Of a stretch of DNA of 64,000 nucleotides, positions 1 to 11,400 are shown piece after piece. Position numbers and translations under genes: made by a program. The stretch is from Allolobophora icterica (Eukaryota > Annelida > Clitellata > Crassiclitellata > Lumbricidae): positions 71,710,134-71,774,133 of the forward strand of contig OY744605.1 of the NCBI GenBank assembly GCA_963556255.1, in the 5' to 3' direction. Within the stretch, counting starts at the first letter, position 1, and every line of letters starts with the position of its first letter. Under the pieces are notes generated by a model. It was not told the DNA's origin. It worked only from the letters and a program-made list of their open reading frames with translations, and searched no databases.

Positions 1-733
1 CTTTCTGGGTCTCTTAATTTCTACATCCCTTTCCGTGCTTAAAACCCTTTTCTTCTATTGAGGCCTTCGCACTGGGAACGCCACTGAATGGCCTCAGCTG
101 TGAGCGGCGCTATACAAATCTCCAAATATGATATATGATGATATCGATGCAGATAAAAAAATATTAGTTCTGCAACAATTCTCGGGAAATGCATGGCTCA
201 TTCAGTTTAATCTTAATACGTGCATGTATAAATGCGATAGTATTCACAAGGTATCAGGTTTTCAAGGTAGGCCTAATGGTTTAACCCGACATAGACTGAT
301 AGGGCCTATGTGTAGGCGTTATGTGTGTATGTATGTATGGATGCATGCGTATGTATGTTTGTATGCATGCATCCATCTATATGATATGTATACGTCTGGC
401 TGAATGTATGAATGTTGCATGTAAAATAAGGTTACACATTTTCTAAAGCGACCCTGCTCATTTTTCAATCAATTAATCGTGCGATACGCCGAGACCGTTA
501 TAACTACCGCTGCCCGTTTGAATAAATAAGCTACCATCGGTATGCGAACCATCCAACGCACGCACAGAGGTGCGTGGGGCATACGCTTTAACCAATGTAT
601 ACCAGTTAGCACTGGCGTAAACCTGTCCAAAATATTGGGGGGCTGGATTTGGTTATTCATTATACACCTATTGCATTGAATGTACAGTCCATCTCAATTA
701 TTGAAGGGGCACGTGCCCCGGCTGCTCCCCAGA

Positions 734-734
<1 letters not shown>
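1..734. other. 5' edge, no gene seen
   Basis: No convincing exon. Positions 100-116 carry a ggcgctatacaaat motif, the 3' tail shared by many SINE and LINE copies in this window, so a truncated repeat probably ends here. A TAGGCCTA octamer lies at 268. Positions 320-380 are a short, degenerate TATG-rich stretch. The rest is unassigned. Confidence 0.4.
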
Positions 735-823
<89 letters not shown>

Positions 824-855
824 GGACATACATCGTAAATAATCAAATCCAGCCA
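642..855. repeat. (TA)n microsatellite flanked by a short inverted repeat
   Basis: A nearly pure TA run of about 85 bases lies at 735-822. It is bracketed by an imperfect inverted repeat of about 18 bp: ggctggatttggttattca at 642-660 and its near complement at 837-855. The open frames across it (poly-YI) are artefacts of the repeat. The flanking arms suggest a small foldback element in which the TA run expanded, but no target duplication was found. Confidence 0.6.
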
Positions 856-879
856 AAATTGCCTGTTTAATCGGTTTTG

Positions 880-2027
880 GCTACAGCATAACTTAGTAAT
901 GGCTACGAACAAGCAGATAGAACAGAGCTTGGAGCACAGAATTGCAGTGATATAATTATATTGCTCGCGTTGCTGTCAGTTGCTACGCTACAGTAGTTGA
1001 CAATCGCACTGAACAGGGTAATTTATTTCCTGGATTCTTGTCTGGATATATTGAAGCTTCGGTAATAGTATGTTTTTTTATTTATAGAGTTAGGTTTTTA
1101 GTGCTTTGTCTATCACTAGACGCACCACACTGTGGAATTCCTATATTTTTAGATTGATAATCTAACGTTAGTGATGTATGTCCGTATCAGACTAGGTGCG
1201 ACACGGTGGTTGCATTATACGCGTAATTCGATGACGTCACGACTTCATGCGATGCCAAGTTGTTGCTAATGGCGTGCGATAAACAAATTCATCGAACAAA
1301 TAGCTTGAAATGAATGGATAAAATTTCTGCGATACCAAAGAGTGCGATCGGTCTGCTGGCAGCAGAAGTAAAATTGTTCGGTTAGTTTTTGTTTATGTCC
1401 AATTACTATAGTTGTGTTGCCGTATATTTATGGATATGTACTTTAATATTATTGATAAAAGGCCGCAATAAAATTTCTTGAGCGTTAATTGGGACGAAAT
1501 TGTGGTCATAAAGTTTTATGACAGCGTGACAGCATTCAAACAGGTTTAATAGTTCGTGGCGCCATATTTGATGTAAGATATGTTGGGCTGTTTTTCAGTT
1601 AGGATATATGTGCTCTGAATGTGTTCAATAATTTTCCTTTTGCGACGGCGGATATAATAAATCTGAGAACTTCTACATCATTCTACATCGCCACTGTTAT
1701 CATACTCAAAGCATCAGTCGTTGTGCAAGCCAAATTCCACGGTGAGTCTGGTCAAAAGCCAAGAAGGAAATTCCAGACTACATGGAAACAGCCTACAGAG
1801 GAAATGAGTCTAGGAAGAGATGAGTTTTTAGTTACAACTTAAAGGCTACAAAAGATTTTACAGAGCGAACGTTGGCCGAAAGAGAGTGTCAGCAACATAA
1901 AAGGTTGTCCTTATCTATGGAATAATCCCGTTAAGACAGTCAGAAGACCTGGTCAAGTAGAAAGAAATCTTTTGAGTCAGCATAGACTGCAGTTAGTTTG
2001 GCTGAATTGTAGGATCTTGTATATGCT
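880..2027. other. Upstream of LCA5, no coding exon seen
   Basis: This stretch may contain the promoter and non-coding first exon of the LCA5 gene. A perfect CRE palindrome TGACGTCA lies at 1232-1239. I could not identify a transcription start or leader exon. An open frame at 1621-1842 has no recognisable similarity and no clear splice context. Confidence 0.3.
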
Positions 2028-2263
2028 GGGGCGTGGTGGCTCAGTGGTAAGTTCGTCGCCTTGTGACCGGAGGGTTGCAGGTTCGAATCCCACTCTAGCC
2101 GCTGCGTACGGACCTTGGGCAAGTCCTTCACTCGCAATTGCTCGTGGCGCTTCGGCGTGAAAATTCCGGCACAGTATCAAATGCTGTAGCCGGAAGCGCC
2201 TCTGAGTAGTAGTTGACTTCGAGAGGCGCTATAGAAATATCCGGAATAAAAAAATAAAAAAAT
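2028..2263 (+). mobile_element. tRNA-derived SINE, family A, copy 1
   Basis: The 5' end resembles a tRNA: an A-box-like TGGCTCAGTGG at about 2037 and a B box GGTTCGAATCC at about 2080, spaced as in a pol III promoter. It is followed by a non-tRNA body and a 3' domain with cgcctctgagtagt and gaggcgctatagaaat, ending in an A/T-rich simple tail. Further copies lie at 3598-3838 (+), 21241-21474 (-) and a diverged one at 28025-28195 (+). The 3' domain matches LINE-like tails elsewhere in the window, implying mobilisation by a partner LINE. Confidence 0.85.
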
Positions 2264-2269
2264 ATGGTT

Positions 2270-2700
2270 AGCCCAGTCGTGAATTTTACTCGTTTCTCTA
2301 TTGGCAGCCAATGCAGTGACTGTAGGATCAGTGCTTTGTGTCCATTTTTGGAGTTTTAGTGAATACTCTTATCAGGATATTTTGGAGTCTGTGAAGCTCC
2401 ATCAAGTTAGCTTTTGAAATGCGAGTAAGAAGGAAGTTGCAATAGTCACAACAGCTGGAGACCAGGGCATTAGCCAAACAGATCAGGGCAGAAGAGGGAA
2501 TGTGATGGCTAATCGTATGGATATCATGGATGTGGTAGTTGTCAGGCGTGCATATAGAGTTAAGTTGTTCACTGAATACTCGTTTGAGTCAAATGCAACA
2601 CCAAGATCGTGGGCTGAACAGCTGCATTGTAAGAGATGTCGAGGTGGACTGAATTGAAAGAATTAAATTTGTTCAGTTGCTGTGATGTTCCAAAGAGGAG
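2270..2700. repeat. Unassigned dispersed-repeat remnant
   Basis: Anciently repeated character: phrases such as ggcagccaatgcagtgactg resemble antisense LINE-derived repeats known in many animal genomes. There is no intact frame and the family cannot be assigned here. Confidence 0.3.
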
Positions 2701-2724
2701 AAACTCAGTGTTATTTATAACATC

Positions 2725-3045
2725 TTACCTTAATTTACCTTACCTTTTACTTACCTTGCTTTTCATCACTTTGACTTTTTGTTTTACCCTTACCTTCCTT
2801 AGCATTCCTTACCATACCATACCTTACCCTGTCCTTACCTGATCTTGCCATAATTAACTTATGTTTCCTTAAGTTATTTTTCTGTCTTGTCTTACCTTCT
2901 GTAACTTTCCTCACCTACCATACATTCATTTACTGCACCTTTACTTGCCTTTGTTTGCCTTACTTTTCCTTTACTTAATTTGACATTCATTGTTCCTTGT
3001 TTAAGATTCCTTACCCTGCAATACCTTACCTTACCTTATGCAGTG
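2725..3045. repeat. Degenerate CTTACC-type simple repeat
   Basis: Pyrimidine-rich imperfect reiteration of ttacctta/ccttac, immediately 5' of the first LCA5 coding exon. It could act as an extended polypyrimidine tract for the acceptor near 3076 or 3086, but this is inference. Confidence 0.7.
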
Positions 3046-3103
3046 TTCGTATATTTCGTTTTAGCTCAAACCTGCAGTTTGTTTAGTTTCCCTTAAAATT
3101 TGA

Positions 3104-3290
3104 ATGATGTCTGGATCGGCGCGAAGTCGCAGTCGGAGTCAGTCACCGACGCTCACCAACCAATCAACAAACAGCAAAGCATCTCGTCGTCGAAGTCGAA
3201 GTCCAAGCGAGAAGTCGTACAGTGATGAATCTTTTTACTCGGAAGCTCCTCGGAAGAATACTAAGGGCAAGAACAACAAACCACCACCTA
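3104..3290 (+). CDS. LCA5: LCA5 coding exon 1
   Basis: Encodes residues 1-62 plus one base. It opens with MMSGSARSRSRSQSP and is rich in Ser, Arg and Lys. The donor A|GTAAGT at 3291 is strong. Two in-frame ATGs are adjacent (3104 and 3107); the first is used here. Confidence 0.8.
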
Positions 3291-5425
3291 GTAAGTGTTC
3301 GACCTGTTATATGAATCAATACAGAAAAATCATTAGTATTACTGCTGACTTTGTATTGTTATTGTTATCATCATAGTTGTCATTAGTATTGTTGTTATAG
3401 TTATTGTTATTGCTGTTTTCATTCTGTATTGTGATCCAGAGTGTTGTGTCTGAAGCTTTTGGTAACATGTATCCATTAGTTTATTCGCCACAAAGATAGA
3501 AAGTAAAGAAAAAAAATATTAAGTACAGACAGATGTAAAACTGCAGACCTGACAGGATCACTTTTGCGATGTATCATAGATATATCAATCATATCGTGGG
3601 GCGTGGTGGCTCAGTGGTAAGTTCGGCGCCTTGTGACCGGAGGGTTGCAGGTTTGAATCCCACTCTAGCCGCTGCGTATGGACCTTGGGCAAGTCCTTCA
3701 CTCGCAATTGCTCGTGGCGCTTCGGCGTGAAAATTCCGGCACAGTATCAATGCTGTAGTCGGAAGCGCCTCTGAGTAGTAGTTGACTTCGAGAGGCGCTA
3801 TAGAAATATCCGGAATAAATAAATAAAAATAAATAAATCAATACCATAATGATGACGAAGTGATAACAGTTAAATATTGTAACTAAACCCTTTGCTACAA
3901 ACACTAAGTTATATTATGATTTCCATACAACAAACAACCAAAATATGTTTAAATTATTCAGAGGCAGTGTATGAATAAGACCAGAACAGTATTGAATGTC
4001 ATTAACAGGTTCCCATATATATGTTAAATATCTTTTCATAAATATTATTTCAACAATGCCTCTAGGTACTAATGCATCTGGTTTGTTGGTAAGTTAATAG
4101 CCTGTAAGGAATAAATTAACTGAGATAAAAGAAAATATTCTAGCAATCTCAATTTTACTTGCTTGGGAACATAGTTGGAATGACAAAATATGGAGATGGC
4201 TAGTAAAATCCAAGATATTTTAATTTCTTAAATCATTTATTCTGATCCAAGGACCAGATTACAATATTGGTTATCACAAGAATGACCAACACAGAATCTT
4301 TAGTTAGAGACCAATGGATAGTTTGAAGTTGTTAACAGGATCAATATCAGAATCAATAACAGAATCAATATCAATAACAGGATTAATATCAACTTAGAAT
4401 CAAGAGTCACACCTAGGTAAAATGTTTCAATGTTTTCCAGAGGGGCCAAACAAAAAAGGCAGCAAAGCCAGCAGCAAGGACATGAGCCGTCGCAGTTCGA
4501 CGAATGGTGGCGCCAATGCGCGCAGCAACCCTAGCACTGTTACTCGCATCATGTCGGCCAACCGTCTCCGTATCCAGGAACTTCGGAATCGCACAGCAGA
4601 GCTGACGGACCAGTGTGTGATCCTTCAACAGGAGAACCGCGATTTAAAGCAACTGATGCATAAGCAGGAGCGCAAGCTAAATGGTTACGAGCAGCAGGAG
4701 AATGGTATGCCGCGGATAATGCAGCGCCAGGCGGACGAGACTCAGATGCTGCGAGAGCAGCTGCGGCGGGAGAAAGAGCGAGGCGAGAAAAAGAGTAAGA
4801 AGCTGAATGAGAAGGAGGATGAGCTCGAGGCGATGCGGAGGCTGGTGAAAAAGATGCAGGGTCTTGTCGAGGATAAGAAGCTGATGGAGAGAAAGAAGCT
4901 GAGCGCTAAACTGAAGGAGACAGAGGACAAATTACACAAAGAGCAGGAAAAGAACGCGGTAAGTTTCAGATGTGTTACATGTTTGGTAATGTAATATACT
5001 GTACTCTGATCAAAATTATGCATAATTGCATTTTACTGTGCTATATTTCGATGTTTTTATACTCTAGCTTGGGGTGAACTCATGAACTTGCATCCATGGT
5101 ATAAATTATCTGATTGATAATAATAATAATTGTATTGCTTACTGTAATTGTATTGTATTGTATTTGGACATTTGTAAAGCTCTTTTAGTGGGAGAGCCAT
5201 TCAGAAGCGCTCCCAGTGTAATATAGCATGGTGTAATATAGCATGATGAATCACCATGTTATATTGGAATGAAGCAATATGGAATAATTACCAGTATAGC
5301 ACCAATGGTTATATAGTGTATTACTAATTTACTGTATGTGCATTTTTTATGTGGGTGTTTATATAGCACTATTTAACCCCACATACATACATACATAAAT
5401 ACATACATACATACATACAATGTCA

Positions 5426-5458
<33 letters not shown>

Positions 5459-8400
5459 TCATACATACGTACATTTATACATACATGTATGCATACATAC
5501 ATTCATACATACATGCATACATGTATGTATGTATGAATGCAACTCAGGGTGCCCCACCTAGCGGGACTCCTCCCTTAGGGGTATCCCATTAAAGACACTC
5601 AAGTCTACATTGTGCAACTTGTCTGTTAAATCTATTGTCTGTTGTGTTATAATAAAGCGGAATTACATACATACAGACATGCATACATAGATTGATACAT
5701 ACATACATACATACATACATACATACATACATACATACATACATACATACATACATACATACATACATACATACATACATTCATGCATTCATACATGCAT
5801 GCATGCATGCAAATGTGCACATATACATACATACATACATACATACGTGCATACTTATATGCATACATGCATGTATACATATACTTGCTTACTTATATGC
5901 ATACATACTTACATACATGCATATATGCACATGTGCATGTATACTTATACATGTACATGTATACTTATACATGCATGCATGCATACATACATACATGAAT
6001 GCATATATGCGACAAGTCATGCATACATGCATGCATGCTTTAATGCATGCCTACATACAGGCATAATTCGTTATTGAATTGTTAATGATGGGGCAGGTGT
6101 TGGGCCCTGATTTGTGTTGTCAAATTGGCATCTGAAGGACCTCTTCTGCCCAAGAGGCGGAAGAAACAGTTGGCTTAGCCTGCACTATCAGAGGTTCTTA
6201 TCTTTAGAAACTCGGTAGTTGTACAGCGATTTCTAAGAGGTACTCTATTCTAACAAGGGCACTCTTCTAACTTATGTTTACCAGACACACTAGTGTAACT
6301 AGAACACTCACAGACATCATGGACTATTTGTCTGATATCAGAGTACATTAAATGTTGCTTACTGCCAGACAGTTTGGTCTAAATACTATTAAAGGCCACA
6401 TTACTGTGTGATAGAGAGCTGGACTGTCATCCAAAGGACAGGAATTCAAATATCTACTGGAAAAGAAAGATGTTTCGAGATTTCGTATATTTTAATCATA
6501 ATCATAAACTCCAAATTGCTAAAATGGCACTCAAAAGCTAAGTGCAGGGCACCAGCTTATTCACAAGGCACTGCGTCAAGTCAGATGGGGTTTCAAAAGG
6601 TAGTCAAAAGGAGGTCCGAGTCCAGTTTCCAGAGGATCCAGATCAAGAGAGGAGGCAGAGCAGCCGCTAAGGAGAGTGTTTTTTAGGTCGACAAGAATTG
6701 GAAGGCAGAGGATCCAATGAGTCAGGGTATGAATCCTTGAAATGTGAGACCAGTTTTGAGTGGGGGGGAGTGGTAGATAGAGGAGTCTGTGGCATATGAT
6801 GAGTGGCTGCTCAACTCAAGCCCTGGCACCAGCATTCAGCAAGCATAGCTATGAGTGCATGGATCATAAACCAATGGAAATATCAGGCGTCAAGGTAGAA
6901 CATGGCCATGCATTCTTGTAAATAGTCTGCGCTGCTTAACAAATTGGAATGAAAACAAAGATGTGCACATGACTTAAGTGTTTACTTAGACTATGAGAGA
7001 TGAAAAGGCTCTACATAAATGGGATATGATTGCAGCAGCATTCTCCTGAATTCAGAAGGCATCCTTCAGAAATAAGACCATCACTTCTTGAATCAGAAGA
7101 CATCTCCTCTGAAATTAGACGACACATCTTCATTAATCAGAAGAGATCTCGTCTGAAATAGGAACCAAAAACAAAGCAATCTCTAGGGAAATTGGTCTGA
7201 GAAGGATGATCGAGTAGAATCGCTGCTAAGTGAATCTTGACATTTAACCCTTCAATGTAACACGTTGCAAAGCATGTGTGCAGTATGCAAGTGCAAAGTC
7301 TTGGCTTCGCGTGTGATATGAATACAAGATTCCTGCAAGTCTCTGCTGTACTGATAGTTAGATAATCTGTTGATTAAAATATCTTGATCATTTGTTTCCT
7401 GCTCTTTAGTCATCAGTGCAGTGTCCCTCCTCTGCTCTGAGCATGCTTTGGGTACTGTTGGAACAGTAGTTTAAACCTGGGGTTTGAAAGCTGATTGGTC
7501 AGAACTGTTGGCTTGTAACACAGAAAGTAAAGGTTTGAGATTCCTCTGAGGTGGTCACTGTGTAGGGACTTTTGAGCAAACCCTTTGCTTGCAGTTGCTC
7601 AGCGCCATTCGATTTTGTGTCATATAATCGGGTGTGCACTTCTGAACTTTGGAAGGAGGTTAATCTCGAACGTAGTTGTATTGTATCGAACTTTATACTC
7701 CATTTTGACATGGAACAAAAGCAGGAAGAGACAGCAAAACCTCCGAATGCACAAGGTTTGTTTACAGAGTGAAAATGGTGGACAAAGTAGTTCGATGTAA
7801 CGGAAACCCTTGTTTAAATATCAAAGTACTTGGATTACAATTTGACCGTGGTGATATCGATTTAGAAAAAGATTATGAAGCATAGTTGCCAATAAAGGCA
7901 TTGTTTATGTTGGCAATAATTCAGCCTCCAATGAAAATGGACTGTGGAGACTACATGCTTAAACAAATTTAATGTGACGTTTATGGAGCCTTTTTCATAA
8001 TGCATATGGAAGAAGCATTGTAATCCATTTGAGAAGTCTAGGAATATCCATTAGGTCATTGGAACTGGAAGTTACTTGCTCTGTGCTTCAGGTTTCTTTC
8101 ACTTCTGAACCGAGTATGCTCGGAGCAAAATCGTACCGTAATCGGAGCAGTGGTGGAACATGCCCAACAACATGTTAGCCACCGGCTTTGGCTACTTGCC
8201 AGCTTTAAGTGAAACTTTGATTGTAATTCATCATTTATTTACTGTTGGGTCTGTTGCGGTTGGTTTGCAATGATTAATAATCTCCTTGGAGTTCGGTGGT
8301 CTGTGGCAATCAGTGGAAATAATACAAGTCTTCAGCTGGGAACACTGTGACCTTTTCCTGCCATGTTGCGTGATGACCCAGGAGTTGGGTTAGAGACTGC

Positions 8401-11400
8401 CTAGATCTCTAAGCCATTTGGTTATATTACATGTTTTATATGGCTTGGCATTGCATTACAGTCACATTACAGTCACATTACAGTTACATTACATCTACAT
8501 TGCATTTACATTGCAGTTACATTACAGTTACATTACATCTACATTGCATTTACATTGCATTTACATTGCATTTACATTACAGTTACATTACAGTTACATT
8601 ACAGTTACATTACAGTTACATTACATGCTGCTAGTGAGAAATGGTTCAGGTGGCAGCAAATGTGTTCCTGTTCACAATGGATTTTGTATTACTACAGGTG
8701 TGAACTTGGCTTAAACATATTCTGTATCTGATTGTGTTGTACTGTATTACATCATATTGCATTGTTGGCAGTGTATTATATCGTCTTGTATTGCCGTGTC
8801 TTGTATTGTATTGCCTTTGTTGTATTGTACTGCTGCCATTATGTTGTATAGTGTATTAAACTTTAGAAAGGTATGCAGTTTTCTGAGTTATGATGTACAG
8901 TATTGAATCTTATGTATTGTATTGTTGCCATTGTCCTGTTGCCATTATGCTGTACTGTTTTGTATTGTATTGTAATGTATTGTACACCACTGATGAGTTT
9001 TTTCTTGAATTGGTGCTTTATAAATGTCAAATTGCAATTACAAAATTAAACCTTATAAAGGTACACAGTTCACCGAGTTATGTCATTCAGTATTGAAATA
9101 AACGTGGTTGTGGTTGCGTTCAGACATTGGAGAGACATGTGCAGAACCTGTCCAAGAACCATAAGCACCAGCTGTCCACAGAACGAACCAAAGAACAAGA
9201 ACTGGAACGGCAGATTGAGAAGCTCCAGGAGAAGTACGACAAATTGGAAATAGACATGAAGGTAGCTACATTGTGTTGCATCGTCCATGCATTCCTTTAC
9301 ATTATATTCAGGTCACTAAAACATATTCCATACAATACATTACATGCCATGCATTACATCATAAATTATGTTTATATGCCATGCATTGCATTTTATACCA
9401 TGCATTACATTGCCTACATTGCATTAAATTTTATTGTTCTATATTACATTTGATTATATTGTCTGACATTGCATTCCATTACATGCATTATGTTACATCT
9501 CATATTGTAATGCATGACAGTACATGAAATTACGCTGGGTTGCATTGCAGTGCATTAATACATTGCAATTACGTAGCACCACTTTGAATTGTACATGTAT
9601 TATAGTACGTTACATCACCTACATTGCTTTCCATTACGTTGCATTACATTAGATCCCATCACATTATATTACATTTCACTGTGTTCCATTAGACCACTTT
9701 CCACTACATTTCGTTGCCTCTGATCCACGATGGCCTGTTAATCTCTCTTACCTCCTACTGCAGTACATCACTTTACACAAGGGCTTAGCTTTGCCCCACA
9801 AGTGGGTGGTGACCAATGCCCTCCCCTGGTGTCAACTACAACAAGATGGATGATGTCATCACTTTATGTAGCATAAAACAATAAGTAAGTAAGCTAGCAT
9901 GAAAGCAACTATCAGCATTGCTATAGTTAAGTATGCAAGAATATGCTTACAATGTTAATTTTCCATTGCTTGAACTTACTTCAAACCAAAATAATGCTGT
10001 CATGTCGCAAAATATTTCAGTCATTTTAAAAGTGGTGACAACCGGACACCGTGGTGACGTTCCGAAGTTACACCTATGACTTTACAATGGACAGTGTCTG
10101 TTCGTTTTCTAGGAGAAAGAGAAGGAGCGAACTCTTCAGAACATCTATTCTTTACGGTCGATGAGGCCTCCACATCGTCTCGAAAGTTCCCTGCAATCTA
10201 ACTCACAGACGGATCTTGTAAGGACGTCGAAGCCTCGGCCGGATGGACGGGAGAGGGCAAGGGTAGAGCGACGCAGGGTAGGAGGAAGTGGAGATCTGAC
10301 GACAAGAAGAGACGACTACAGTCCGAAGAAGTCTGATCGCAGATACGAAGTAGGCTCAATCAAATGTCGTATGTAGTAAGGCAGACTTGTTGTCCTCGAA
10401 ACCAAGGTCTTGGTCTCGAGTGCTCTCGAGTTCGTTTTTAAAAGTCTTAGTCTTGGTCTTGAGACCAAACGTCTTGGTCTTGGTCTTGAAGTTCAAAGTC
10501 TTGGTCTTGGTCTCGAGGTTCAAAGTCTTGGTCTTGGTCTTGAGGTTCAAAGTCTTGGTCTTGGTCTTGGTCTTGAGGTTTAAGGTCTTGACAACAAGAC
10601 TGGAGTAAGGTTAGGTTAGGTAGGGTGTGCAAAGGGAGGGTAGTATTGGGGAGGTAAGGTAAGGAAGGGTGGAGATGGTGAGGGGTGGAAAGGACGAGAG
10701 GTAAGCTAGGGCTGGAATAGGAGGTTAACAGAGGGATACAGGGAGGTTAGGTTGGGTATGGGAGGTTCAGGGAAGAGAAAGGAGGGAAAATAAAATATGG
10801 TATGGGAGGGTAGGGAGAGTAGGGGAAATAAGGTAAGCTACATATAGGAGAGTAGCAGAGGGGGAGGTGGCAGGTAGGTAAGGTAGGGTGTGGAAGGATA
10901 AAGGTGGTAAGGTAGGGAAGAAGGTAATGCACTGTATAGTAATTAAGTGCAAGGTAAGGTAATATAAGGGTCGGTATAATGGAAGGTACTGTTAGATGAG
11001 GTAAGTTAATGTAAATTATGGTAAAGCAGTGTAAATTAAGATAAGGTAAGGTAATGTAAATGGTAATGTAAATTTTAGGTAAACCAATTGAATTAATTAA
11101 TGTAATATTATTGTTGAGCATTGCCATGGTTTGATGCCTTTTGTTGTCACAACATACCTTTATTTGATAAGAAGGCGTATGAGGATAATTGTTTTCAGAG
11201 CCTCAAGTGCGCTTAAGAAATTAGACGTCCAGAGGCGATGTAGGATCGATAGTTTATTTCAGATCTTTTGTGACAAGTATTGAGTTGTGCTCGGCATGCT
11301 ATTCACCTTCACCCTATTCTACCACATTGGTTCAGACTCCCATTGAAGATACTCTTGGTACATTTCCCCATACAAATTGCTCTTGCCCATAGGTCATTAA

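Noticed and set aside
694..912. Open frames through the TA repeat (poly-YI)
   Set aside because: Six-frame artefact of a dinucleotide microsatellite.
2028..2100. tRNA gene
   Set aside because: Good A and B boxes, but no acceptor-stem pairing, and the same head is found on other copies with an identical non-tRNA body; it is a SINE.
5589..6077. Several overlapping frames rich in MYVC or YIHT
   Set aside because: All run through tetranucleotide repeats on both strands; no splice or similarity support.
10447..10632. DQDQDQDFEPQD repeat protein on the minus strand
   Set aside because: Periodic frame generated by the AAGACC minisatellite; no start, splice or conservation support.
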